DNA of 64,000 nt from Ovis canadensis (taxonomy: Eukaryota > Chordata > Mammalia > Artiodactyla > Bovidae): positions 1,448,501-1,512,500 of the forward strand of contig NC_091247.1 of the NCBI RefSeq assembly GCF_042477335.2, given 5' to 3'. The translations under genes were made by a program, and so were the position numbers. The notes under the pieces are model-generated. The model ran no database searches. It saw nothing but the letters and a program-made list of their open reading frames with translations, and was not told where the DNA came from. Positions 51,831 to 63,005 of the stretch are shown here, piece after piece. Positions within the stretch are counted from its first letter, which is position 1. Each line of letters starts with the position of its first letter.

Positions 51831-54304
51831 GGGCGGGGCTGGGGCAGACCTTGATCTGGAGCCAAGGGTGTTGAGCAGAAGTGTTTATGGGGAAGGCGGT
51901 GCCTCACCTTCCTCCCCCCCACCCCTGCCTCCTTGAGGGTGAGAGTCTTTAGATGGAGGTCAGCGGGAAACGGGCAGGAGAGAAGGTCGGCAGTCCTAGG
52001 GGTGGCAACTCCAAGGGGCTGGGGAGGCCCTCAGGAGGGGTGTTTACAGGAAAGCTGGGGGTGGGGGAAGCCAGCAGGCAGGGGGGGATTCAGACTCCCA
52101 GAGCTCTAGACCCTGAGCTGTCAGAGGGAGTGGGAAATTCCAGCCAGGGATGTCGAGGACTGTGAATGTTGGAAGGAGGTGCTCCAAGCCCAGGAGGCCC
52201 CGGGGGAGTCCCCTGAAGCCTCCCCGGGGGCCTTGCTCCCAGCAGCCCACTGCAGAGTCTTCATCTGCCTTCTGTACAGACGGCGAATGTCTGACTTGTT
52301 ACAATCGACAAATAGAAGCTGGTAAATGAACGGCCCACTTTCCACCCACTAGGCCGGCAGGATTCCTGCTGGTCCCGTCCAGCATCAGCAAACACAGCTG
52401 TGAGCTCTAGGGCGGCCCTGCATCTGAGCTGGGGCGGGGGGTGCCGGGGGCTCCGCACAGGGCAGGGCGCTGCTCGCAGTTAGAACCGTATCGCTCCTCT
52501 GCTCTGGGGACACCGACAAATGTGCGGACAAGTCTGGCCCCTGTGTTTTGCTGAAATTCAGGCCTCATTTCCGGCTTCTAGCCACTGAGTTCTTGCCCCC
52601 CAGACACCACGCTCCGTTGGAAGCACACTTCCGAGACTGAATAGGAGTGGAGGTGTAGAACAGAGGGTTGTCCCAATTGTGTCTCTGTTTCCCCCACTTT
52701 TTTTGTGGTGAAGGAAGCAGAATTTAGCACTGTGATGAATTAAAATATTGAGAAGGCAGAAATGAGAAAAAATGATTTTATCTTCCCAGCAGCCTTTCCT
52801 CCCTTGATTGACCAAGTGATGGGAGGACCTGAGCAGCCTGGATGTGCTGAGGCTGAGAGCTGAGGGTGGTGAGAGTGTGTCCAGCAGGCGGGCCGCGCCC
52901 CGCACTCCAGTCCGCGTCCTGCGAGCTGTCAGCAGCTGCCCACGCCAGGCTGCCTCCTGCCCACGGACACGCTTTTTATAAAGGGAAGGAGCTGTTCTCT
53001 TTCTCCTGGTGGGGGCGAAATCCTGAGAGGAGCGCAGGCGCCTGGAGGCAATCATGTTTCCCCAGCAGGGATGAGCTGGTAGAGACGCGCTGGGCCAGGT
53101 CGCTCATTCAAGGTCAGGGGCAGAGTCGGCAAAGCTTAGGAGCGCTTTAGCCCCTTTTAAAATTGATGAGGATGCAGGCCTAATGTAAAGAGGGCCTCTG
53201 GAGCTGCCTGGGGGTGGCTGGAAGCCCCGCCCTCCGCTGGCTCTGAGCTGGGAGGCTCTGCTGTGCCGCCTCCCCTCCCTCCTGTCCCCAGGCAGCTCCG
53301 AGGCAGGCTGTGCCATTCAGTCTTCGAGTCGAGGAACCTGAGTCTCAGGACGACCATCAGCTGCCCAGTGCCGCCCCCTACCCCAGGGGCTTGGTCACGG
53401 GGCTGCGTGACTGTATCTTCCTCCCAAGGTGACTGGTCTCCCTGGGCTGAGCTGTCCTTCACCGTGACCCCTCTCCTCCCCATCCAGGGCTAGGCAGCAC
53501 CTGGGGGCATCTTTGCTGCCTTCCCGCGGGTGTGTCTGGCTCCCTAGCCACCCCCTGGGCCTCCCTCACAGGGCACCTTCAGAGCCCACGGATCTGCCTG
53601 CAGCTTCCCGTCAGAGAGGACAACATGGATCAGGGTGTGAGAGGATGGCCCAGTACCCCGGGCAGTGACCGGCCCAGACCCCAGCGGCGCTGCCCGCCTA
53701 GTTCTGAGCCCTCAGGGCCATGGCGGTTAAGTGCAGGGCAGGCCGAGCAAGCTCCAGGCCACCAGGAGTCCATCTAGTGCTTCTCTCCACCTCCTCCTCC
53801 CTCCAGCTGACCCCGTGAGTCAGGCGAGGTGTGGCCACCCTCACGCATGAAAGGCCCGCAAGGGAAATGAGTCTGGGAAAGCGGTTCTTACCCCCGCTGT
53901 GGCCTTAGACCACTAAGTACCTGCTCAGCCCATCACGGAGCTTGGGGCCCAGCCCTGAGTGGTCTTTCCGGGAAGGCCCATTAGCAGGTGGGGACCCTCC
54001 GGGGATGGGGCGGACGCCCCGCCCAGCTCTGTTAACTGTGTTTTCAAAGTCCCCAGTCCATTTGCACTAGCTCTTCCCATCAACCAGTGAGACCGTTTCC
54101 GTCCACTACAGACCCAGGGAAACAGCCTGCATCCCGGGAGTCAGCGGGGGAGGGCTAGGAGGAGGGGGCGGTGCGTGCAGAGCCCGAGGCTGGGGAGGCT
54201 GCCCGGCACCCAGAGGGTGACCTGGGAGCAGCACGCGGAGCTGCCACGCCCCTGCTCCCCTTCCTGCTCGTGTGGGTCTTGCAACAACACACTTGCTCAG
54301 ATAC
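51831..54304. other. Unique GC-rich DNA
   Basis: 2.5 kb without a recognised repeat. AT-rich patches at 52670-52790 and 53150-53185 are unassigned. Frames of 100-165 codons have no domain; the 165-codon minus frame at 52558-53055 spans unrelated compositions. Confidence 0.45.
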
Positions 54305-54503
54305 TGTGTGTGTGTGCTCAGTGTGTCTGACTCTCTGCGACCCCGTGGACTGTAGCCCACCAGGCTCCTCTGTCCATGGGATGCTCCAGGCAAGAGCACT
54401 CGAGTGGAGTGCCATTTCCTTCTCCAAGGGATCTTCCCCACCCAGGGATCAAATCCACGCCTCCCGCATAGGCAGGCGGATTCTTTACCCCTGCACCATC
54501 TGA
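54305..54503 (-). repeat. Bov-tA SINE
   Basis: 'gtgctcagtgtgtctgactc', 'gtccatgggatgctccaggc', 'gatcttccccacccagggat', 'tttacccctgcaccatctga' in antisense order. The start is joined to a (TG)5 run at about 54306. Near full length. Confidence 0.95.
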
Positions 54504-54954
54504 GAAATCTTACGTGCTTTATTCCCCCCAGTTTCGAAGGTCACCCAAATTAATCCTACAGGCTTTTCTCTGCCCATCCTGCAAGGATGTGTGCGGGCTA
54601 TCAGGGGGCTTGGGGCAGATATGTCCCGGCGTTCCAAGAATCAACGGTTGTGATGTTTCAGCTGGCTTTGTCCAGACCGAGGGCCTTGGAGGAGGACAGC
54701 TGGAGCACTGGGGGCTCCCTGGGGGAGGACAGAGAGGCAGGTCTGGGGCCACCTCTCTGCCCCGAGAGGCCCTGAGAAACTGTGGTTGGGGTTCACATCC
54801 AGGTGGTCAGTTACTGCAGTCAGGCCCCCCTGGCCTCAGCTGACTTCCTGAGTCCAGCCAGGGGGCTGTCAGACTCAGCTCTGAGTGGACACAGAAGGGA
54901 GGTAGCAGAAGGCAGGCTCAGAGACTTAGCCCTTTGTTTTGCAAAGACGGTGTG
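54504..54954. other. Unique DNA
   Basis: Nothing recognised. Confidence 0.35.
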
Positions 54955-55210
54955 TTAGTCGGGTAACAAATTACCCCCAAGCGGAGAAGCTTTATTGACA
55001 GACATCTCATCTCTCGGTGTCAGTGGGTCAGGAGCTCAGGAGCCGCCCGGAGGAGAGCTTCTGCCTCCCGTTTCCTCGAGTCTGCTGCCAAGGTGTCCGT
55101 GGGGCAGCCCCACAGGAAGGCCAGACCAGGGCTGCAGAAGGTTCCTGCAGGATGGCACACCGTACGGCGTGGGCACCTCTGAGGGCTGTTTACGAGACTC
55201 ACTGCAGGGC
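54955..55210 (-). repeat. Old LTR-like repeat (MaLR-like, provisional fossil)
   Basis: 'gtcgggtaacaaattacccc', 'gctttattgacagacatctc', 'gtcagtgggtcaggagctca', 'gaccagggctgcagaag' fit a widespread eutherian repeat whose antisense starts 'tgggtaacaaattac' and continues 'gtgggtcaggaatcc'. I believe it is a MaLR-type LTR, but the family name is uncertain. Solo. Confidence 0.45.
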
Positions 55211-56454
55211 CAGCGCCTTCTCCCGGCAGACGGTCCAGGAGAGGAAGCTGGGAGGAGGGTCGGCTCCCCTTCCGAGTGGGTTTCAGGAGTCACTCCCAGT
55301 CGTGTCCTCCACGCTCCTTAGAAACAGCCGCTGAGACCCGCGCACAGCCCCGGGGAGGCGAAACCAGCCCAGTGTGTGGAAGGCACACTTGCCACAGGAG
55401 GTGTAGACATCCTTGTCAACTTTTGTGAAAGTCTTTCCATATTTCTCTATGATTGTGTGTACCGAAGGGTATAAAAACTTGAATTGCCAGGATCTGGATG
55501 AATTGGATGCATTTGGATGCATCTGCATGGAATCCTGGTCTTGTCATTCAACCGACATCTGTGACTACCAACGCGTGTCACTGGCTTCCTGGGCTGCACA
55601 GCGTGTCGTCCAGGTAAGTGTTTACGGGATAATGGATGTTGCCCGAATGCCTGGAGCCACCATTAAATGTATTTAGCCCATGGTTCACTGGCCATTCAAG
55701 TTGCAGTCCGAGATTAACTACTTCAGACCGACTTTGGGTGGATATGGTGTCGGAGACGGCTGGCGCTCTCCCTGGCTCTCTTCTTCCAGGGCACCCGCAG
55801 CCTCATTCTCAAGGCGTCCTGGGGTTGGGGGTGACCGTGTTCAGGGGTCACCCCATGGGACACGGGGGTGAGGGTGGGTGGGGAAGCACGCATGCAGCCC
55901 TCTCTCCCTTTCTCTCTACTTGAAAGGCGGGGGCCCTGGATCCTCGAGTGACTGCGTGGGTTTTCTGTTGGGAGAAGGCCCTGGAATTTGGGGGCTGTCC
56001 AGTGGAGCCCACCACAGCCTTGTGACCTTGTCCAGAGACCTCTGGAGATGTCCTCCAGGGGGCTGGGGGCTGGGTCAAAGGACACGGGCATTTTAAACGC
56101 TGATACGTGGCATCGCTGCCTGCCACGAGTAGTGCTCACCCTCCTGGGGCCTCTCTGGGGCCTGGCCGCCAGTCCCGCCAGCTCCATCAGGAGGCCGGGT
56201 GGCCACCAGGGGTGTTCACTAGGGCTCAGGACTTACCCTGCTCTCAGGCCTCACCCCCTCTGTCGTTGATGGTGGACTGGACAGACTGGCTCAGCCCGGC
56301 ATCTGTCCAGGAATGTGGTTTTTAGGAAATGAGTATTCAAAGAGCCCGCCTGTGTGAGTTCTGGAGGGGGTGCAGGGCGCTGCAGAGCAGGTGGGCCCGG
56401 CCTGGCTCTGGCCTTGCTGCGGTAGGTGCCCCAGGCTCCGTGCTGGTGTTCCGT
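55211..56454. other. Unique DNA
   Basis: No repeat recognised. A mixed AT-rich piece at 55420-55560 includes a short 'ggatgcatttggatgcatct' tandem. No gene. Confidence 0.42.
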
Positions 56455-56545
56455 GGATGCCGAGCTCCTGAGGGCAGCTTCTCTCTTGGCCTAGCTGAGC
56501 ACACAGTAGGCGCAGGTGCAGTTCGTCATGTGAGTGAGTGAAAAC
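56455..56545 (+). repeat. L2 LINE 3' remnant
   Basis: 'gagctcctgagggcagcttc', 'gcacacagtaggcgcaggtg' and 'gtgagtgagtgaaaacc' echo the L2 3' end (ctcctgagggcaggg ... cacatagtaggtgctca ... gaatgaatga). Short. Confidence 0.42.
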
Positions 56546-56707
56546 CAGAAGGGCTGAGGGAAATGTGAGGGTCCGAGCGGCTGCCCCTGGAGCTGATGTG
56601 CTGCGGCCCTAGGCCAGGGCCTCAGAGAGTGGCCGCGCCAGGAGACACGGTCTTTGCAGAGGAGCTCACATTACTGTGAGGCCATTAGGGTGGGGCCTAA
56701 CCCAATA

Positions 56708-56800
56708 TGTTGCTATTTAGTCAGTAAGCTGTGTCGGACTGTAGCAGTTGTGTGGACTCTAGCCCTCCATGCTGCTCTGTCCACAGGATTTTCAGCAAGA
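56708..56800 (-). repeat. Bov-A fragment
   Basis: 'gttgctatttagtcagtaag', 'ctgctctgtccacaggattt' match the antisense Bov-A/BovB tail region. Strongly diverged, with a small internal loss. Confidence 0.75.
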
Positions 56801-57194
56801 CCGGTGTTCTTATAAAACGGGGACACGCGGACACAGACAGGCACAGAGGCGTTCGCATAAGGGCACGGGGAGAGGGCAGCCTCAGAAGGAGCCGGCCCTG
56901 CAGACTCTCCATCTTGGACACCCAGCCTGCAGAGGGTGCATTTTGAGCCTCCGGTCTATGTACAGCAGCTGAGCAAACCGACATGGAGGCTTTGTGGAAA
57001 GTGCTGGCTGGCAGCCTGGCTGAAGGGGGGCCTAACCCTCCAAGCAGGTTGGGGCCAGGTGTCCCCAAGGTCTGAGGAGGTGTCTGTCACCAGTCCCAGT
57101 AAATGCGCCTCCGGGCCACCCCCACCGGCCACGCCCAGCGCCCCGCTGTGCTGTGCGGCCTCCCAGCTGCAGCTCCAGGCCCACCATCCCTAGT
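56801..57194. other. Unique GC-rich DNA
   Basis: Nothing recognised. Confidence 0.35.
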
Positions 57195-57425
57195 TCGTTT
57201 CTGAAACCTGCTGATTCGGCCTCATTACCTGCTCCGGGCCTCACTGCCGGTGGCTTTGTTTCCGCTCGGGCTTGTCAGCACATTTCATTTCCACGGCAAG
57301 AATTGGGTCTTGGACGGCCAATTATTCCCCATTTAGAATCGTTCTCTTCAGCACAAAGAACCTCACACGGAAGGTTCTTCATTTTATTTCAGGCAACTCA
57401 GACAGCAGCTATGCCCCTTGATGAG
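57195..57425. promoter_or_regulatory. Moderately AT-rich repeat-free islet (candidate conserved element)
   Basis: 'gacggccaattattccccat' and 'ttcattttatttcaggcaac' in otherwise GC-rich DNA. It could be conserved non-coding DNA. The 'ttttatttcag/g' looks like a 3' splice site, but no open exon with a matching donor follows. Confidence 0.22.
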
Positions 57426-57734
57426 TTATCGGGGAGAGGGCGAGCAGGTGTGAGCGTGAGCGTGTGAGTGTGTGCCCCCGTGCTCCCGGCTGCTCTCCTA
57501 TTCACTGTCAGTTACCGTCACACTTTGGAGCTGAAGACGCCAGACTGTGGGCTGAAGCTGAGCCGGACGCCTCTGCAGGACGGAGCGTCCGTGCCCTAGC
57601 TTCCCTGGGCCTTGGTGTCCCCTCCACGCACGGGGATCACGGGGACCACGTCTCAGGAGCAGAAACTGGTGGCACAGGGCCCAGGTGCCAGAGGCCCAGC
57701 GGTGTGTAACGATCAGCCAGCCCTGGCAGGCGTG
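57426..57734. other. Unique DNA
   Basis: A small GTGAGCGTGAGCGTGTGAGTG tract at 57449-57471. Nothing else recognised. Confidence 0.35.
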
Positions 57735-57880
57735 TTCCTCCCGACAAGCCCATGAGGCTGGTGGAAGACATGCAGCTAATCAACCCATTATACAGAGGAG
57801 AGAAGTGAGGCTCAGAAACACCGAGGGATGTGTGCCTAGCTGGGACTCAAATGCAGGCTTCTGATCCCAAACATGCTTCC
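57735..57880 (-). repeat. MIR SINE remnant
   Basis: 'acccattatacagaggagag', 'agtgaggctcagaaacaccg' and 'ctgggactcaaatgcaggct' follow antisense MIR (ccattttacagatgagg ... aactgaggctcagag ... gggattcgaacccaggt). Confidence 0.72.
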
Positions 57881-57925
57881 TTGCAGGGCAGGCAGGACAC
57901 GTCCTCTGCCTCAGGGGCTAGAGGT

Positions 57926-57965
57926 GCCCAGCTGGTAAGCGCTGTGCCCAGCTGGCAAGCGCTGC
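57926..57965. repeat. 20-bp direct duplication
   Basis: 'gtgcccagctggtaagcgct' and 'gtgcccagctggcaagcgct' lie in tandem with one mismatch. Confidence 0.9.
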
Positions 57966-58173
57966 CCCCAAAGCCAGGCACCTAATACAAATATGCATTT
58001 GCGTGGGAGATGCTTTCTTCCTGGCCTTTCAAATAACCACAGCTGATAGTCACCCTTATGCTCTGAGCAAGTTAAAGAAGAGATTCTTTAAGGGCATTCA
58101 TTTGCCTCTGTGGGCTTTAAAAAGTATAATTAAAGTTTATGTCTCTGGCTGGGAGGATGGACCTCCCACTTAT

Positions 58174-58300
58174 CATAAAGTCATGGCTGGAGGGGTCAAA
58201 AGGAGGGGCACCTGGGGACCCGCTGATTGTCAGGCTTCTGGGAGGGGCTCTGTGCCAGGGAGCTCTGCGGACGAGACCTCGCAGCAAACCCGTCCATGTT
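58174..58300 (+). repeat. Inverted duplication 2, left arm
   Basis: Pairs in reverse orientation with 58870-59017. The best core runs from 'cctggggacccgctgattgt' through 'gaggggctctg' and 'gcggacgagacct' to 'gcagcaaacccgtcc', about 88% alike by eye. An extra block of about 20-25 bases is present in the right arm relative to this one. No repeat family recognised. Confidence 0.88.
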
Positions 58301-58599
58301 CTGTGCAGCCACGTGTGCAGCGGGTGCGCCCTGCACACTCCCACCTCCTGGGGTCGAGCCCGCCCTGTGGGGGTCGGGGTTGAGACAGGCAGGGGCCAGG
58401 TGAGGGCCCTCGGGGGCGGAGCTGTGGGGACACCTGTGCTGCTGGCCACTTGAACAGGACCTAGGCCTCAGGCCCCCAGAGCAGCCGGGGTGCTCTTGTG
58501 ACAAAGCCTGGAAAGAGTTCCATTCACTTCCCCGTCCTGAGAGTGCATCCATCAACATGGCTGGGAGCATCGCAGGCCTCCGTCTGCTTCCTGGAACAA

Positions 58600-58868
58600 T
58601 CTGAGCTTTATTGAGGTGCAACTGGTATCCCAACACAGGCAGGCTTAAAATGTGCATCTCTTTTTTCCCCTGTGCCATTAAAATCTTTTTCTTTAGATTG
58701 TACTGGGCTGTGGTGACTCACAATGCTATGTCAGTGTCAGGCGCGTAGCTTAGAGACTCAGGGGTGCCTGTGCACACACCCACTCGTTTTCAGGTGCTGT
58801 TCGCGTCCAGGTTATCGCAGAACACTGAGCAGAGCTCCCTGCTACACAGTAGGCCCTTGCTGGTTAGC
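58600..58868 (-). repeat. L1 3'UTR fragment
   Basis: 'gagctttattgaggtgcaac' may be a separate older L1 piece. From 58676 the text 'ttctttagattgtactgggc', 'cacactcgttttcaggtgct', 'gtccaggttatcgcagaaca', 'ctgctacacagtaggccctt' (read with small gaps) matches antisense artiodactyl L1 3'UTR. It stops at 'gctggttagc', immediately before the right arm. Confidence 0.62.
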
Positions 58869-58869
58869 A

Positions 58870-59017
58870 AACACGGACGGGTTTGCTGCAAGGTCTCGTC
58901 CGCGGAGCTACCCTGGCCAGAGCCCCTCCTGGGGGGCCTGACAATCAGCAGGTCCCCAGGCTGGAGGAGCAGAGAGGGGAGAACCCCTCCTCTGGACCAC
59001 TCCAGCTGCGACTTCAT
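58870..59017 (-). repeat. Inverted duplication 2, right arm
   Basis: Reverse complement of 58174-58300, from 'aacacggacgggtttgctgc' to 'gcgacttcatggt'. With the left arm it could form a stem of about 125 bp around a loop of about 570 nt that contains the L1 fragment. Lies directly against the L1 edge at 58868. Confidence 0.88.
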
Positions 59018-59059
59018 GGTTGTCTCTCTTCTATGTAGTCGTGGGTGTATCTTAACGAC

Positions 59060-59180
59060 ATCTTGTTGAGTTGGGACGCAGGCACACACTCAGGGTACCT
59101 TCACAACCCCGGTGCTACCCGCACCCATCACCTCCCAAAGCTTCCCCGTGTCTTTCTGTTCCCCTTGTAAGAACACAACC
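59060..59180 (-). repeat. Old L1 fragment
   Basis: 'atcttgttgagttgggacgc', 'ctacccgcacccatcacctc' and 'cttccccgtgtctttctgtt' resemble antisense old L1 (ttttgacatatgtatac ... accatcaccacaatc ... agtttcctcgtgcccctt). May pair with 'gctttattgaggtgcaactg' at 58602 as one L1 opened by the intervening DNA. Confidence 0.45.
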
Positions 59181-60394
59181 TGAGGTCCGTCCTTTGCCCC
59201 TGTTCTAAAGGGTGTGGTTCCCTCTTGGGAGGTTGGTGTCATCTTGGACAGCAAAGCCCTAGAACTCACCTTGCCACCCAGAAAGACTGCACCCAGGGAC
59301 CTCCATTTCCATTGGCTCTGGCGGGAGCGCAGCTGCTGTGAAGTGGACAAGGGCTGATGGAGCCCCTCCTGTGAGCGGAGCCCCTGGGACACGGAGAAGA
59401 CCCAACCCTGCCCCCTGCCCTTGGGTGCCGACAGCCTGGCCAGGAAGGTCAGAGTCCCGAGCACGGACTTAATCACTCACTGTGCGTGTCCACGTGCTGG
59501 CGCCGAGGTGGAGAGACATGAGACAGTGAAGGCCGGGCAGCCTGTGTGTGTGTGTGTGGTGGTGGGGGGTGCTGGGGGTCTGTGGGCCCAGCAGGGGCTG
59601 AGAGGTGAGCCTCTGGGGTGGAGATTTGGGGGCTGTGGCCCAGGTGAGCGTGGCACCCTCAGGAGACTACACGGGGTCCCAGGGCACCGGGACTTGGGCT
59701 CAGGAGTCCTCTCTGAGAACCTTGGTCCACGTCTTTGTCGGTAAGTGCTCATGACTGAGCATCTTACACGAGCTTCAGGGAGAGCTCCGAGAACCGGGAG
59801 GCCCAGGCCCCGGTCCCAGCTTAGCCTCCAGCTTCTGGTCGCAGCTGCCCTTGGCCTCAGCTGCCCTCTGTGGGAGCCGGAACTGGGGGAAGTTAGTTTC
59901 CAGGTGGGCCACCTGGAAAGGCTCTATGGTTTGATGGCACATGATTATTTAGACAGAACAGGGCAGCTCAACTGTGAGATCCTGGGTGCTTGGGGTGGCG
60001 TGCGGGCTGATGGCCCAGGGACCACCCCCTTCCCTGGGGCTGGCCGGGGGGCTGCTGGCTGGCTATCTGCAGCTCTCTGGTCCTGGGGAGCCAGGGAGGC
60101 CCTCATGACGCTCCACGCACCTTCCAGGCAGCTTGCCCCTGTACTGCTGTGTGCTGGCCCCAGAAAATCCACGACACCTGCCATCCCAGGCCCGGGGCAG
60201 ATTTGGGAACTGCGTGTGCTGTGCCCGGTGCCCAGGAGCAGAGGCCTGCACTGTCCTCCTGGCCAAGCCTCTCGCCCATGTCCTTTCATGAAGCAGCTTT
60301 GACAGACGCCATTGCTGTTTCTGCAGAGCAGCTGGGCTGCGTCACCATCCCTGGGGACGAAGGTCATGGCGCCCTTGTCTGTTCAGCACGGCTC
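59181..60394. other. Unique GC-rich DNA
   Basis: A (TG)7 run at about 59542. The 185-codon plus frame at 59745 has no domain and an antisense partner of 140 codons. No gene called. Confidence 0.45.
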
Positions 60395-60540
60395 TGCAGA
60401 AAGCGCCTAATTACTCATTAAAAGCCGGGTTGGAGCCCTGGTCCTGCAGCTGCACAGGCCTTAATTACGCCTTTCCCTGCACGTCCCAGAGAGCAGGGCC
60501 TGGGAGGGGACGGTCGTTGGTTCTTAATTGGCTTCATGTG
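60395..60540. promoter_or_regulatory. TAATTA-containing islet (candidate homeodomain element)
   Basis: 'gcctaattactcattaaaag', 'ggccttaattacgcctttcc' and 'ggttcttaattggcttcatg' provide three TAAT-type sites in 145 bp of otherwise GC-rich DNA. Repeat-free. Confidence 0.3.
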
Positions 60541-62670
60541 CTCAGCCCGAGTGGTCCCTCTCCTTGGGCTCCCAGAGACGCCAGAAAACCCTGAGAGCTT
60601 TTCCTGCCCTCTCCCCGGGCCACGTCCAGAACCGGGCATCGGGGCCTCTTCCTCCCGCGTGCTGCTCACTTCTTCCTGAGGAAGCGGCTGTGACTGGACC
60701 ACCTGGCTCGGGCCTGGCCGCAGGGGGCACGCTCCTTCCCAGGGCCCCACCCGCTGTCTTTGCCTGGGTATCCCCCCCGGTGTCCTTGGGCCGTCTGCCT
60801 CAGAACTGCCCTTGCCGGTCACATAGCTGGTCACCAGGCCCCTTGCAGTCATCCTCAGAGAATGAGTGTCTCAGAGGATCAGAAAAGGGGGTTTCCCAGG
60901 CTCTGGTATAAGCAGTGAAGGAGGGACACTCCCCCCTGGGTCGGCTGGAGAGAGGGCGGCACGCTCGCCCCGCATCGTGTCCCCACCATCGGGCTCGAGA
61001 TCCTGCTTGTTTCCTGCTGAATCAGTAAGCAAGGGTATCACGGCCATCAGCGATCACAGGCCTCCAACGTGAGCCCTAAGGGCACTCAGGAAGGAGAGGA
61101 ATACTTGTGATCTGGCAGGTATCAGACACTAGCCACTCCCAACGGCGAGCCCAAGGAGCTCAAAGTGTGGGAAAACGCAGGAGACTGGCCCCTTAGCTGA
61201 GACGCGCAGGAAAGGAACAGATCCAGTGAGCCCAGACTCCTGCCTCTTCCCAAGCAGAGAAAAGTGCTACGTTCCTAACTGGAAATACCTGGCTTCCTTT
61301 AAATAACAATAGTTTTTTGATGTTCAGACTGCCGGTTGTTTGTTGCGAAACTTCCTGGCTCCCCCGCTGCCCTCCTCTGAGCAGTTCTCTCAGGGATGCT
61401 TGAGACGCTGCCTCCCGGGCTTAAGCCCTAAAAGCTCCCCCTGGATACAAGGGAACTCTCAGCCTTCAGGTCACGTGTATTTTTCTTTTTCAGTCGGCAG
61501 GAAGGTTCCAGGCCTGCAGCAGCCTGGCCTTCCTGGCCCTCTCCACCTCTCCACGTCCCCTCCAGCTGCCCGCCTGCGGGCCGGGCTGACACATGCCCGC
61601 CTCCAGGCCCCCTGGCACCTGCCTCAGGGACCATCTTGCTGACACCCATAGAAGGGGCCCTCCCTCCCATGAAGCCTTGCCCTCTGGGCTGTGTCCACCT
61701 CTTTGCTGCCTATGAAGTGGACTTATGCCCTAAGTGAGTCAGGGGGCTTCGTCCTCCCTGTGGACTTGACTCCATGTTGCAGCTGCCCTGCCTGTCTTGC
61801 TCACAGTCGGCATTTGCCATCTCAGCGCCAGACCTGTAACGACTCAAGGAAAGGAGGAAAGATGCAGGGAACCCTGGCCAGATTCCTGACAACAGGGCGG
61901 AAGCCAGAGGGGTGGCTGGTGCTGCACTGGGGCAGGTAAGTGGCCACAGCCTCCACCTGGAGCCAGAGCTGCCACCGCGGGGGGAGACTTCCTGAGAAGA
62001 CCCCTGCCAAGCGGAGCTGGAAGGCAGGTGGCTGTGGGTCAGATCTCTTCTGCGGACCCAGCCACAGATCCCCGGGGGAGCCTGAGGCTGGACCTCAGGC
62101 TCCATCTATCTGGAAGGCCCCGGGGCAGCAGCAGGCCTCTAGAAATGCAATTACCCAGCTCTAAGGCGTCTGCCTTCTTGAGATGCTCAAAGCACCACAG
62201 CTAAAGTGGAGAACAGCAACAGTCCCACCCACGGGCAATGCTAACAGCCCAGACGCTTCGGGAGTGGGGGCTTGGGTCACGCATCAGGCAGGGAGCCTCA
62301 ACAGCGAGGAGGGCGGAGGCTGAGCATGGGGTGGAGAGGCGGGCAGGAACACTCCCTTGACTGCGTGACCAGGCCTGGCTCATCCAGACACACACGTGTT
62401 GTTCACACAGTCACCGAATGCGCTCTGCCTCCCGGCCCCGTGTCCCCACCGCTAACCCAAGCCGTGTCGGCAGCAGTTACTTGTCTGTCTGAGTTACACG
62501 GGGGCTGGGGCGCAGCCTCTAAGCTGCCCCGTATTCACAGCTTTACATAAACCCCCTTCTCGAGTACAGGCTCACCAGGGACTCACGGCTAATGAATGGA
62601 TAACTCTGGTGCAAGAGCTGGGCCATCACGTCTGAGACGCCACTTATGAGAAGACACGGACTCCACCTTC
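60541..62670. other. Unique GC-rich DNA
   Basis: 2.1 kb with no recognised repeat. A small AT-rich patch at 61290-61335. Frames of 80-131 codons have no domain. Confidence 0.45.
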
Positions 62671-62736
62671 TTGGGCCTCCCTGGTGGCTCAGACAGTGAA
62701 GAATCTGCCTGCAATGCAGGAGACCTGGGTTCGAAG
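62671..62736 (+). repeat. Bov-tA SINE head only
   Basis: 'cctccctggtggctcagaca', 'gtgaagaatctgcctgcaat' and 'ggagacctgggttcgaaggg' are the tRNA-Glu head with A and B boxes. It stops at the CCTGGG(T) boundary, so the Bov-A body is absent. Not a tRNA gene: the 3' half of the tRNA fold is not preserved. Confidence 0.9.
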
Positions 62737-62931
62737 GGATGCAAACTGCCCTTCCGAGAAGCTCGCGTGTCGAGAACCTGGCCACTCAGCTGGCAGCTGC
62801 GTGGGGAGCGTGTGAGTGCAGCCGAGCTGGGCCCTCTGGATCTCTCTGGGACAGACCCGTCTCCCATATCGTCTGCTGCGGCTCCTCTGCAGTGCCCAGC
62901 TAACAGCATCTGACGCATGCTTCTGCGCTGT

Positions 62932-63005
62932 TCTACAGACGCTGAGGCCACCGCAGAGTGGAAGGACTTAACGACTTGCTGGCCACGAGCACACAGCCCC
63001 CAGAC
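62932..63005 (-). repeat. MIR SINE remnant
   Basis: 'ttctacagacgctgaggcca', 'agtggaaggacttaacgact', 'gctggccacgagcacacagc' follow antisense MIR (ttttacagatgaggaaac ... gaggttaagtgacttg ... cccaaggtcacacagc). Confidence 0.6.

Noticed and set aside
53820-53880. MIR-like core
   Set aside because: Only scattered matches to the MIR core; order not convincing.
57360-57400. Possible 3' splice site (TTTTATTTCAG/G)
   Set aside because: No downstream frame of exon length with a fitting donor or recognisable protein similarity.
62671-62736. tRNA-Glu gene
   Set aside because: Only the A/B-box half typical of a Bov-tA SINE head is present; no acceptor-stem pairing.
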